Below, piece by piece: positions 1 through 6,537 of a stretch of DNA of 7,343 nucleotides; within the stretch, counting starts at the first letter, position 1; every line of letters begins with the position of its first letter. The stretch covers positions 1 to 7,343 of the forward strand of contig JAGLNB010000225.1 of assembly GCA_023139715.1 (NCBI GenBank), read 5' to 3'. Both the position numbers and the translations under genes were made by a program. This stretch comes from Planctomycetota bacterium (GTDB taxonomy: Bacteria; Planctomycetota; Phycisphaerae; Sedimentisphaerales; Anaerobacaceae). A model generated the notes under the pieces. It was not told the origin of the DNA. It did not search any database and saw only the letters and a list, made by a program, of their open reading frames with translations.

Positions 1-526
1 GCTCGACCGCCAACGCCCTTGCCAAGCCGATTCGCTGCCGCTGGCCGCCGGAAAATTCATGCGGATAACGATTCATATAATCAGCTGACAGGCCAACCTT
101 AATAAGCAACTCTGCAACTCGCTCGCCCAATTCATTGCCAGCTATTTTACGTTGCACCTGCATCGGTTCACCAACAATATTACCAATCGTCATTCTCGGA
201 TTCAAAGAACCAAATGGGTCCTGGAAAACAAGCGAAATATCTTTGCGAATTTGGCTTAACTGGATTCCTTTAGCAGATAAAACATTTGTATTTTCAAAAT
301 GCACCTGTCCAGAAGTGGCCGGCGATAATCGCATTATACTTCTCGCAACAGTCGTTTTGCCACAGCCACTCTCACCAACCAAGCCAAGCGTCTTTCCTTT
401 TTCAATAGCAAAACTCACCCCATCAACGGCCTTAACGTAACCAATAGTTCGACGCATAAGACCTTTCCTGATAGGAAACCAGGTTTTTAAATCGTTAACT
501 CTCAGTAATTTGCTGTTATTTTCCAT
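1..526 (-). CDS. oppF: OppF-type peptide ABC transporter ATP-binding subunit (partial, C-terminus missing)
   Basis: This is the second ATPase of the Opp/Dpp importer; with OppD it should form the cytoplasmic nucleotide-binding heterodimer on the OppB/OppC channel. I translated 175 codons, beginning MENNSKLLRVNDLKTWFPIR. Visible motifs are Walker A GESGCGKTT (residues 51-59), the Q-loop Q102 in VFQDPFGSLNP (100-110), and the ABC signature FSGGQRQR (158-165). The window ends before Walker B, the H-loop and the C-terminal oligo_HPY region, so about half of a usual 320-330 residue protein is present. The KTWFPIRKG...VKAVDGVSF opening, with its insertion before the Walker A strand, is typical of OppF/DppF rather than OppD. 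The ATG lies 3 bp after the oppD stop and in the same frame, so the junction reads TAA-TAA-ATG. No strong Shine-Dalgarno sequence is visible, which suggests translational coupling to oppD. Confidence 0.95.
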   Translation of the reverse strand, partial: MENNSKLLRVNDLKTWFPIRKGLMRRTIGYVKAVDGVSFAIEKGKTLGLVGESGCGKTTVARSIMRLSPATSGQVHFENTNVLSAKGIQLSQIRKDISLVFQDPFGSLNPRMTIGNIVGEPMQVQRKIAGNELGERVAELLIKVGLSADYMNRYPHEFSGGQRQRIGLARALAVE

Positions 527-529
527 TTA

Positions 530-1540
530 TTATTTCACTTCTGCTTTTTCGTATCCGGGTGCATACCAGCAAGCAGCAAACCTGCCAGTTTCAACTTCTT
601 TTAATTGCGGCTCAATTTTTTGGCATCGCTTGTCATTACAACCAATGCTGCATCGCGGATGAAATTTGCAGCCAGTTGGAAAATGCAGCGGGTCAGGAAC
701 ATTTCCCTGTATCGTTGACAAACGCTTCCTTTTTCTGCCCAATCCAAGCTGCGGAAGAGATTTCAAAAGTCCCTGAGTATAAGGATGCAGCGGTTTTTCA
801 AAAAGTTTTTTAGAGCTGGCTATTTCAACTATTCGGGAGGCATACATTACAGCCACATCGTCAGCTCTTTGGGCAACCACGCCCAAATCATGAGTTATAA
901 GCAGAACACTCATCTGATTTACCCGCTGCAACTCATCGAGTAAATCAAGTATTTGTGCCTGAATAGTAACATCGAGAGCGGTAGTCGGCTCATCGGCAAT
1001 CAGTAAATTCGGCTTACAACTGACAGCCATTGCTATCATAACCCTCTGGCACATCCCGCCAGAAAGCTGGTGTGGATATTCTTTGACCCTTTGCTGCGGC
1101 TCAGAAATACCTACTCTTTGCAGCATTTTTATAGCTTCTTTCCAAGCATCATCTGCGTTTTTCTTCTGATGCAGCTTGATAGCTTCTGCAATTTGATTAC
1201 CAACAGTGTAAACCGGATTAAGACTTGTCATCGGCTCCTGAAAAATCATAGCTATTTTATTTCCGCGAACTTTTCGCATTTGTTTTTCAGGCAATTCAAG
1301 CAAATCGCAATTGTTGAAAATAACTTTTCCACCAACTATCTTTCCCTGCGGAGCAGGAATCAATCCCATAACAGAAAGAGCCGTCACGCTTTTACCGCAT
1401 CCGCTTTCGCCAACGAGTGCGAAGGTTTTGCCTTTTTCAATTAAAAAGCTGACACCCTGAACAGCCCTCGCAACACCATCTTCAGTAAAAAAATGAGTTG
1501 AAAGCTCCTTGACTGATAATATTTTATTGTTACTAACCAT
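530..1540 (-). CDS. oppD: OppD-type peptide ABC transporter ATP-binding subunit
   Basis: First ATPase of the importer, 336 aa, the normal length for OppD/DppD. Motifs in order: Walker A GESGCGKS (44-51), Q-loop Q101 in IFQEPMTSLNP (99-109), signature LSGGMCQR (159-166), Walker B LLIADEP (179-185), D-loop ALD (188-190) and H-loop H217 (ITHDL). The C-terminal oligo_HPY region has HPYTQGLL (252-259) and a cysteine cluster: C291, C297, C301, C306 and C324. Four cysteines in this region of OppD/DppD relatives are known to hold an iron-sulphur cluster; here there are five. The signature has Cys164 where Arg is the commoner residue in this family. The ATG start lies 7 bp after the oppC stop, with only a weak GAGAA-like ribosome site. 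Function as an Opp/Dpp/Nik-family ATPase is secure; whether the substrate is oligopeptide, dipeptide or something else cannot be told. Confidence 0.96.
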   Translation of the reverse strand: MVSNNKILSVKELSTHFFTEDGVARAVQGVSFLIEKGKTFALVGESGCGKSVTALSVMGLIPAPQGKIVGGKVIFNNCDLLELPEKQMRKVRGNKIAMIFQEPMTSLNPVYTVGNQIAEAIKLHQKKNADDAWKEAIKMLQRVGISEPQQRVKEYPHQLSGGMCQRVMIAMAVSCKPNLLIADEPTTALDVTIQAQILDLLDELQRVNQMSVLLITHDLGVVAQRADDVAVMYASRIVEIASSKKLFEKPLHPYTQGLLKSLPQLGLGRKRKRLSTIQGNVPDPLHFPTGCKFHPRCSIGCNDKRCQKIEPQLKEVETGRFAACWYAPGYEKAEVK

Positions 1541-1547
1541 AAATTTA

Positions 1548-2477
1548 CTACGTTCTCAACTTCGGATCGAGTGAATCTCTAAGAGCATCACCGAAAACAT
1601 TCAAAACCAGTGAAATAAAAAATATTGCAAAAGTCGCCGCTGCCATTTGCCACCACACACCTCTCGCAAGCTCTATCCTGGCATCATTTATCATTGCTCC
1701 CCAACTTGGACGGGTCGTTTCACCAAGACCAAGAAAACTTAATATTACCTCTGCGTGAATAAAGCCGACAAATCGCAATGAAAAATCTATAATAATGAGA
1801 TGGAAAACATTGGGCAAAAGATGTCTGAATATAATACGACTGTTACTACAGCCATATGACTTTGCTGCCAAAATATATTCCCTGTTCTTATGCTTTATAA
1901 CTTCGCCTCGAATCAATCGGCAAATCCCAACCCAGCTTGTAAGCCCTATAGCAAGGTAAACAGTGGTAATGCCCGTCAGTTTGTAACCGAAAAGAGTTTT
2001 GTCTCGCAGTACAACAGCAAAAGCCAATATCAATAAAATATATGGAATTGAGCTTAAGGTGGAGTAAAGCCAGACTATAACTTCATCAATAAAGCCGCGA
2101 AAATAACCGGCAATAGCACCAAGAGGAACACCAATTGCAATACTTATAAAAGAAGCAAACAATGCAACTGTTATGGATATTTTCGTTCCGTAAAGCGTTT
2201 TTCGTAATACCGACTGGCCGAACATATCTGTACCAAATAAATTTTCTCTGCTCGGACTTTCGTACTGACTTCCAACTTCCTGCGACCACCGTATCGGTGC
2301 CACCTGCCAATCAAATAATTCCGCTAAATATATGAAGCCGGCAAGCAGAAAATATAAAACTACTACCACAAGACAAACCATAGCAAACCGGCGTCTGCCA
2401 AGCCGTCTTAAGCCATCCTGCCATAAACTCCTGCCCTTCTTCGGCAATGTTTTATTTATAATCTGCTGCCTACTCAA
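1548..2477 (-). CDS. oppC: OppC-type peptide ABC transporter permease
   Basis: Inner-membrane channel subunit that pairs with OppB. With the start chosen here the protein is 309 aa. It has a short basic N-terminus, TM1 at about 32-54, a periplasmic loop, then the family motif LFGTDMFGQSV (80-90). Further membrane helices lie near 102-126, 133-157, 170-189, 227-250 and 278-297. The EAA loop that docks on the ATPases is at about 199-223 (YILAAKSYG through IIFRHLLPN), and the protein ends GDALRDSLDPKL, as OppC proteins do. Start: no ATG lies before residue 33, inside TM1. A TTG at 2477 has GAGGG six bases upstream and overlaps the oppB stop by 8 bp (TTGAGTAG). A second TTG at 2495 would add six residues but has only a weak upstream site. 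The stop is TAG, 7 bp before oppD. Confidence 0.94.
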   Translation of the reverse strand: MSRQQIINKTLPKKGRSLWQDGLRRLGRRRFAMVCLVVVVLYFLLAGFIYLAELFDWQVAPIRWSQEVGSQYESPSRENLFGTDMFGQSVLRKTLYGTKISITVALFASFISIAIGVPLGAIAGYFRGFIDEVIVWLYSTLSSIPYILLILAFAVVLRDKTLFGYKLTGITTVYLAIGLTSWVGICRLIRGEVIKHKNREYILAAKSYGCSNSRIIFRHLLPNVFHLIIIDFSLRFVGFIHAEVILSFLGLGETTRPSWGAMINDARIELARGVWWQMAAATFAIFFISLVLNVFGDALRDSLDPKLRT

Positions 2478-3408
2478 AAGAAACCCTCGGGTCAACCAAA
2501 GCGTAGCAAATATCCGTAATTACATTAAAAATCACAAAAAGTATCGCACTTATATACGTCATCGCATTTATAACAAAATAATCACGTGAGCCAATCGCTT
2601 CTATCATTAAATAACCAAGCCCGGGAATACCGAAAAATCTTTCCAGAAGCAACGACCCCAAAAACAAAAATGGTATAGCTAAAACAATCCGCGTAATGAT
2701 AGGTATCATAGCATTTTTCAATACGTGCTTGAACAGCACCCGCCCTGTGCCAAGTCCTTTTGCAAAAGCCGTGCGAACATAGTCGCTTCGCATCTCATCG
2801 AGCATAACCGTTCGATAAAATCGTAAATTCGCTCCAAGCCCAGTTACAATTCCAATTAAGACAGGAAGTGCCACATATTGAGCCGTTGCCAAATCAGGCG
2901 AAAAGAATATCGGAAATAATCCCCATTTGTAGGCAAGAAAATACTGGCCAAACAGAATGAAACTCAAAAAAGGAATGCTCATACCAGCAACGCAAATGAC
3001 AACAGTTAGAACATCCCAGATTGAGCCGCGTACAAACGCTATAATAAGCGATAAACCAACTGAAATTATTACAACTCCAAAAAACATCGGCACAGTAAGT
3101 GCAAGAGACGGCATTACACCCCTTTTTATTTTATCAATAACCGGCTCACGATCCAAAGCGCGGCCAAGATTAAAAGTCAGCGCATTTTCAAAATGACTTA
3201 CGAATTGGCTATCCCAGGAAAAAAATAACGGCTTATCATAGCCACGTTCTTTTCTTATCTCTTCGATTGTTTCTTTGCTCGCCGATTTACCCGCAATTTC
3301 TGCTGATATATCGCCGCCCACCATATTAAACAATATAAACGTAAGCAGCAGAACTCCGAATACTATGGGGATTGTGTACAAAAGTCGTCTTATTATGTAT
3401 GCAGCCAT
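2470..3408 (-). CDS. oppB: OppB-type peptide ABC transporter permease
   Basis: Inner-membrane channel subunit, 312 aa, the usual OppB/DppB length. It opens with MAAYIIRRLLYTIPIVFGV, the classic RRLL-x-xIP start, with TM1 at about 9-30. The family's periplasmic segment follows, recognisable by RGYDKPL (55-61) and FNLGRA (79-84). Hydrophobic helices lie near 100-126, 130-158, 178-197, 236-255 and 280-303. The cytoplasmic EAA loop is at about 210-236 (YVRTAFAKGLG, then HVLKNAMIP). The tail has ERFFGIPGLG (256-265) and YALVDPRV (302-309), both conserved in OppB. The ATG directly abuts the oppA TAA stop (TAAATG), with AAAGG seven bases upstream at 3416-3420, inside the end of oppA. The 3' end overlaps oppC. 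Nothing looks damaged. Confidence 0.96.
   Translation of the reverse strand: MAAYIIRRLLYTIPIVFGVLLLTFILFNMVGGDISAEIAGKSASKETIEEIRKERGYDKPLFFSWDSQFVSHFENALTFNLGRALDREPVIDKIKRGVMPSLALTVPMFFGVVIISVGLSLIIAFVRGSIWDVLTVVICVAGMSIPFLSFILFGQYFLAYKWGLFPIFFSPDLATAQYVALPVLIGIVTGLGANLRFYRTVMLDEMRSDYVRTAFAKGLGTGRVLFKHVLKNAMIPIITRIVLAIPFLFLGSLLLERFFGIPGLGYLMIEAIGSRDYFVINAMTYISAILFVIFNVITDICYALVDPRVSFE
2484..2488 (-). promoter_or_regulatory. Ribosome binding site for oppC inside the end of oppB
   Basis: The minus strand reads GAGGG, six bases, then TTG at 2477, which overlaps the TAG stop of oppB. This is the best Shine-Dalgarno match near any candidate oppC start and is the reason for preferring 2477 over the TTG at 2495. 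Confidence 0.5.
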
Positions 3409-5202
3409 TTATCTGCCTTTATACGCCGCACGTTTGGCTGTATCTATCCTGCGATACTTAGACAAACCGTATTGAAAAACATGTGGCTTATAATTAGCCA
3501 CCCAATCATGATGAAGCACATACGCAACCCTGTGATTGATAAATGCCGCTGGACAATCTTCAATTACTATCTGTTCGGCTTTGCGATAAAACTCGGTACG
3601 CTGGGGGCAATCGGGCATTACTGCAACCTGCTCATATATGCGGTCGAAATCAGGATTAGAATAATTAAAATTATTTGTTCCGGGCGAAACATTTTTACTA
3701 TAGAAAAGCTGCAGAAAATTTTCCGCATCAGGATAATCTGCTATCCAGCCAAGACCAAACATCTGCGTACTCTTGGTTTTCACCTTATCCTGAAAAGTAG
3801 GCCAATCCATATACCTAATTTCGACATCCAAACCAACATCCTTAAAGCAACGCTGCCAGAACTGCCCCATCTGCCGTGATAATGTATCTGTACCTCCCGT
3901 TGACAATATTAACGTAGGCAGTTTTCCGCCATATATTTTTTCTGCTTCACTAATAAGCTGAACTGCTTTTGAAGGATTATAGGATTTCCCTATTTTGCTG
4001 ATTTGCGGATTATAGGCCTTCATCAGTGGAGGAATAAAACCATACGCAGCTTCATCTCTGCCATTCCAAAAAAGTTCAATATACTTCTGACGGTCAAGTG
4101 CATAACTTATCGCTTCTCTGAGCGGTTTATTTTTGCCAAGAATTGGGTCTTCCATATTAAATCCGAGCCAGAATGTGCTTGGGTCTCGAAAAGTTTTCAA
4201 ATGTATATTGTGTTGTTTCATTTCAGGTGTCAAACTCTTCGAGGCATCAATTGCCTGATTGAAATTATCTTTGGGTATTCCACTGGCATCAAGTTTGCCG
4301 CGTAAAAACTGCAGCCACCTTGGCTGGTCTTCCTCAATAAGCATAAAACTTATTCTACCAACCATAGGCAATTGTACAGCAGCATCAGCTAAAAAACCCT
4401 GCTCCAAATCGTCCGGCTCCCCCTCACTCGGATACAATTCACCTCTGAAATTGGGATTACGTACAAGTTCAATACAGCTGCCTCTATGCCATTTTTTTAG
4501 TATATACGGCCCTGTTCCTACAGGATGGCTGACAATATCTTCGCCGTAATAATCAACAGCTTCCTTCGCAATCGGAGCCGTGGGCAAATGTGCCAAAAGA
4601 TACGTTATTTGCGGCCACGTTTTTTTGAGCTTTATTATAAGCGTGTAATCATCAGGCGTTTGCAGCCCTTCAACATAACGGGAGTAATCCACATCTTCCG
4701 CCTTTTTGCAGGTTTTTGTGTATTCACGAAATTCATCCAGCCCGACGATTTTATTATCAAAAATCCACCAGTTTTTGCTCAAATATTTAATGTCAGCAAT
4801 TCTTTTCCAGGCAAAAACAAAATCCTCAGCTGTTAATTCTCTTGTTTTACCGTTTTCAAAACAGACATCATTTGAAAAATAAACCCCCTTCTTAAGCTTT
4901 ATCGTATAAACAAGGCCATCATCACTCACATCAGGCATACCTTCTGCGAGTTGTGGAATAAGTTCATAAGGACGTTTCAAATAATGATATTGATAAAGAC
5001 ACTCAAAGGACTGAGCCGCAATAAGTGAAGAATATACATCCCCGATATCTCCGGGATCAAGCCCTCTGATCTTGGTTGGCAAAACTGAATACAGAACAAC
5101 TTCATTGGCGTCCCTGCCCGAACGAGAATCGCATCCGGCGACAGCCAACAAAATAAAAATAACTGTAAGCAGAACCGTGCTACGTATTGCAATTCTCAAC
5201 AA
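3409..5202 (-). CDS. oppA: OppA-type solute-binding lipoprotein (SBP_bac_5 family)
   Basis: Extracytoplasmic binding protein of the importer, 597 aa, within the usual 530-600 for OppA. The N-terminus is a lipoprotein signal: basic MLRIAIR, a hydrophobic core, and lipobox V21-A22-G23 followed by lipidated Cys24. Family 5 binding-protein landmarks follow: LIPQLAEGMPDVSDDGLVYT (81-100), LKKGVYFSNDV (103-113), LTAEDFVFAWKR (123-134), VGTGPYILKKW (228-238), NPNFRGE (249-255), and further on LREAISYALDRQKYI. The residue after Cys24 is Asp, which in enterobacteria keeps lipoproteins on the inner membrane; whether that rule applies here is unknown. The start is TTG: two consecutive TTG codons (5202 and 5199) follow a stop, with GGGTGG at 5207-5212 as ribosome site, so the second TTG is equally possible. 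It lies 37 bp after the secreted-protein gene. Peptides are the default substrate guess, but this family also binds nickel, sugars and other ligands. Confidence 0.95.
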   Translation of the reverse strand: MLRIAIRSTVLLTVIFILLAVAGCDSRSGRDANEVVLYSVLPTKIRGLDPGDIGDVYSSLIAAQSFECLYQYHYLKRPYELIPQLAEGMPDVSDDGLVYTIKLKKGVYFSNDVCFENGKTRELTAEDFVFAWKRIADIKYLSKNWWIFDNKIVGLDEFREYTKTCKKAEDVDYSRYVEGLQTPDDYTLIIKLKKTWPQITYLLAHLPTAPIAKEAVDYYGEDIVSHPVGTGPYILKKWHRGSCIELVRNPNFRGELYPSEGEPDDLEQGFLADAAVQLPMVGRISFMLIEEDQPRWLQFLRGKLDASGIPKDNFNQAIDASKSLTPEMKQHNIHLKTFRDPSTFWLGFNMEDPILGKNKPLREAISYALDRQKYIELFWNGRDEAAYGFIPPLMKAYNPQISKIGKSYNPSKAVQLISEAEKIYGGKLPTLILSTGGTDTLSRQMGQFWQRCFKDVGLDVEIRYMDWPTFQDKVKTKSTQMFGLGWIADYPDAENFLQLFYSKNVSPGTNNFNYSNPDFDRIYEQVAVMPDCPQRTEFYRKAEQIVIEDCPAAFINHRVAYVLHHDWVANYKPHVFQYGLSKYRRIDTAKRAAYKGR

Positions 5203-5220
5203 TTAACCACCCATATCCAT
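5203..5220 (-). other. Five-codon mini-ORF abutting the oppA start
   Basis: Between the upstream gene's stop (5240) and oppA, the minus strand reads ATG GAT ATG GGT GGT TAA followed at once by the TTG-TTG of oppA, in the same frame. The GGGTGG that probably serves as oppA's ribosome site lies inside this mini-ORF. It could modulate oppA translation by coupling, or it could be chance in a 37-bp spacer. The sequence shows the arrangement; any function is inference. Confidence 0.3.
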
Positions 5221-5239
5221 AAAAGCATTTGATAAAGAA

Positions 5240-6361
5240 TTATTTTTCTGGCGGCTGCGGTAAAACAAGCGGCGCAACACGCTCACTGCCATCCGATTCA
5301 CCATAGTTAAAATCAAGTTTCAATGTCAGTTGGCCAGGGTTTTGCTCATCGCCAAATAACCTGTCATGCTCATGCAAAAGCCCGTCATAACTATCCTGTT
5401 CGATAGCTCTTTTTATCACCGACTGCGGCATTTCCATAAGTTTACTAATGCAGGTTTTCTCCACCTCAACCAGCGTTGAAATCAATTGTTTGCCGGCCTG
5501 CTCATCTAAAAAATCCCTGCCCTTAATATATCGCTGCATCGCATAAGAATACAACTGCCAAAATCTTCGAGCAAAAGCTGTTTTTTCACCCAAGACATTT
5601 TTTTTGTTAGAAATTATTTTGTCGCAAAGCAATTTTAATATGGAAGCATCCAGCAATTCGGATTTCACCGTCCAGTCTGCATATTCTGCTATTCTTTTAT
5701 CCGCTATCTGCAGCAATAAATTTTCCCCTTGTGGAATCCTAACATCAGCTGCAAACTGAGCTATCAAGGCTATTGTGTCAGCATTAGAACGACTAATTAA
5801 TTTCTCAAGACGCTCAACAATATTTTTGGCTAATTGCAAATCAGCATTTTTGCCGGAATTCAACTGCTCAACAATAGCCGGATTAGTTATAGCATGAACA
5901 GCCCAATAGCGAATAACAGGACTTTCATCATCAAGTTTGGCCATCGCTAAATCGGCGAGGCGCAAGTCCTTTAATTCATCAAGCAAAATTAATAAATTAA
6001 GTGTAACCTTGAAACTGATATCTTCAGGTGTCAGCCCAAAAGCAAGTTCAAACGCATCAGATATGTACTTATGAGCAGAAGCCGAAAATCGTGAAGCATA
6101 TTGCTCGGCGGCACTTGATACATTAGAGTTGTTGCGGGACAAAATCGCCGCACGAATTTTAGCTATTGAAGTAAAGTCCCTCGTGCTCAGCAACTCCTGC
6201 ACAGCTTGGGCAACAAAATCATCAATAACAACAAGGTCATCACTGTCCAATACCGCTTTATCTCGAACGTCATCAATTTGCCGAGTACTAACAGCCCAGC
6301 AAGTCAAATTAACCGTAAAAACTATTGCTAAAACAGTAAAAATTTTCAACCTGGAATTCAT
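5240..6361 (-). CDS. Secreted alpha-helical (HEAT-like) protein of unknown function, opp operon leader
   Basis: I do not recognise a named family. With the start at 6361 the protein is 373 aa. It opens with a Sec signal peptide (MNSRLK, then a hydrophobic stretch 7-19, probable cleavage after TCWA at residue 23), so the product is exported. The rest is mainly amphipathic helices. Residues about 132-160 (LRLADLAMAKLDDESPVIRY, then WAVHAI) resemble one HEAT-repeat unit, and neighbouring helices around 165-215 may continue a helical-repeat solenoid. The C-terminus (about 345-373) turns acidic and then proline-rich, ending LVLPQPPEK. No catalytic motif was seen. Start choice: ATG 6361 has AAGGG eight bases upstream and gives a clean signal peptide. 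An ATG at 6439 would add 26 residues, including a second hydrophobic stretch, and spoil it. Only 37 bp and no hairpin separate it from oppA, so co-transcription is likely. A role helping the transporter is a guess from position. Confidence 0.8.
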   Translation of the reverse strand: MNSRLKIFTVLAIVFTVNLTCWAVSTRQIDDVRDKAVLDSDDLVVIDDFVAQAVQELLSTRDFTSIAKIRAAILSRNNSNVSSAAEQYASRFSASAHKYISDAFELAFGLTPEDISFKVTLNLLILLDELKDLRLADLAMAKLDDESPVIRYWAVHAITNPAIVEQLNSGKNADLQLAKNIVERLEKLISRSNADTIALIAQFAADVRIPQGENLLLQIADKRIAEYADWTVKSELLDASILKLLCDKIISNKKNVLGEKTAFARRFWQLYSYAMQRYIKGRDFLDEQAGKQLISTLVEVEKTCISKLMEMPQSVIKRAIEQDSYDGLLHEHDRLFGDEQNPGQLTLKLDFNYGESDGSERVAPLVLPQPPEK

Positions 6362-6369
6362 CACAAAAA

Positions 6370-6374
6370 CCCTT
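6370..6374 (-). promoter_or_regulatory. Ribosome binding site fixing the 6361 start
   Basis: The minus strand reads AAGGG, then eight bases, then ATG at 6361. This supports the shorter, signal-peptide-bearing form of the secreted protein over an upstream ATG at 6439. The AAGGG is also the core of one arm of the 13-bp inverted repeat in this intergenic region. Confidence 0.6.
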
Positions 6375-6417
6375 AAATTTCGTATGCAGCAGCAAGCCAT
6401 AACTATTTTGATGGTAA

Positions 6418-6446
6418 ACAATAATCGGCAGATAATCAATAACCAA
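6418..6446 (-). promoter_or_regulatory. Candidate sigma-70-type promoter for the minus-strand operon
   Basis: On the minus strand TTGGTT (6441-6446) is followed after 17 bp by TATTGT (6418-6423). This is a partial match to the -35 and -10 consensus at ideal spacing, and it would leave a leader of roughly 50 bases before the ATG at 6361. A second overlapping option is TTGATT with TACCAT. The spacer holds GATTAT twice, 11 bp apart. The region is AT-rich, so chance matches are expected, and promoter consensus in this lineage is uncertain. Confidence 0.35.
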
Positions 6447-6453
6447 TTTTATA

Positions 6454-6480
6454 TTTGCATTTTTGGGGCATTTGCATTTT
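6454..6480. repeat. TTTGCATTTT direct repeat, 17-bp period
   Basis: The 10-bp word TTTGCATTTT occurs at 6454-6463 and again at 6471-6480, separated by TTGGGGC, in the middle of the divergent intergenic region. The copies lie close to but not exactly two helical turns apart, as can be seen for a dimeric DNA-binding protein's operator. The word is AT-rich, so chance duplication is not excluded. Confidence 0.45.
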
Positions 6481-6486
6481 GATATA
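6455..6486 (+). promoter_or_regulatory. Weak candidate promoter for the DUF547 lipoprotein gene
   Basis: On the plus strand TTGCAT (6455-6460) could act as -35, with TTTGAT (6478-6483, 17-bp spacing) or GATATA (6481-6486, 20-bp spacing) as -10. Both elements are imperfect. The placement, 50-60 bases before the ATG at 6538, is reasonable. The TTTGCATTTT direct repeat overlaps it, so a repressor or activator could bind there. Confidence 0.25.
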
Positions 6487-6537
6487 GCGCAGATGCTGAT
6501 GTTTTTAAGGGTTTTTCAATTTTTCGAAAGATTAAAG

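Larger units (their letters stand above)
6365..6516. repeat. Perfect 13-bp inverted repeat flanking the divergent intergenic region
   Basis: AAAAACCCTTAAA at 6365-6377 is the exact reverse complement of TTTAAGGGTTTTT at 6504-6516. Read in each gene's own direction, both the secreted-protein gene and the DUF547 gene therefore carry TTTAAGGGTTTTT in their 5' leader. It ends 3 bases before the start of the former and 21 bases before the start of the latter. In the minus-strand copy it contains the ribosome site; in the plus-strand copy AAGGG is too far from the ATG for that role, so shared Shine-Dalgarno function does not fully explain it. Confidence 0.55.

Noticed and set aside
2086..2310. 74-codon minus-strand open frame within oppC
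   Set aside because: It lies out of frame inside the intact OppC gene and shows no family resemblance.
3472..4836. Series of plus-strand open frames of 96-135 codons opposite oppA
   Set aside because: They are antisense shadows: no domain, no good ribosome sites and unnatural composition, while the minus strand encodes an intact OppA throughout.
5203..5239. Possible terminator between the secreted-protein gene and oppA
   Set aside because: No GC-rich hairpin followed by a T-run was found on the minus strand, so readthrough into oppA is expected.
6362..6439. Longer start (ATG at 6439) for the secreted protein, giving 399 aa
   Set aside because: The added 26 residues put a second hydrophobic, cysteine-rich stretch before a clean signal peptide, and they cover the likely promoter region. 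The ATG at 6361 has a well-spaced AAGGG site.
6129..6482. 117-codon plus-strand open frame reaching into the intergenic region
   Set aside because: Most of it is antisense to the secreted-protein gene, its composition is low in plausible structure, and no ribosome site stands out.
6493..6537. Upstream in-frame ATGs (6493, 6499) for the DUF547 gene
   Set aside because: They would bury an otherwise ideal 20-residue lipoprotein signal behind 13-15 extra residues and would run through the repeat element. The ATG at 6538 fits better, although its ribosome site is weak.
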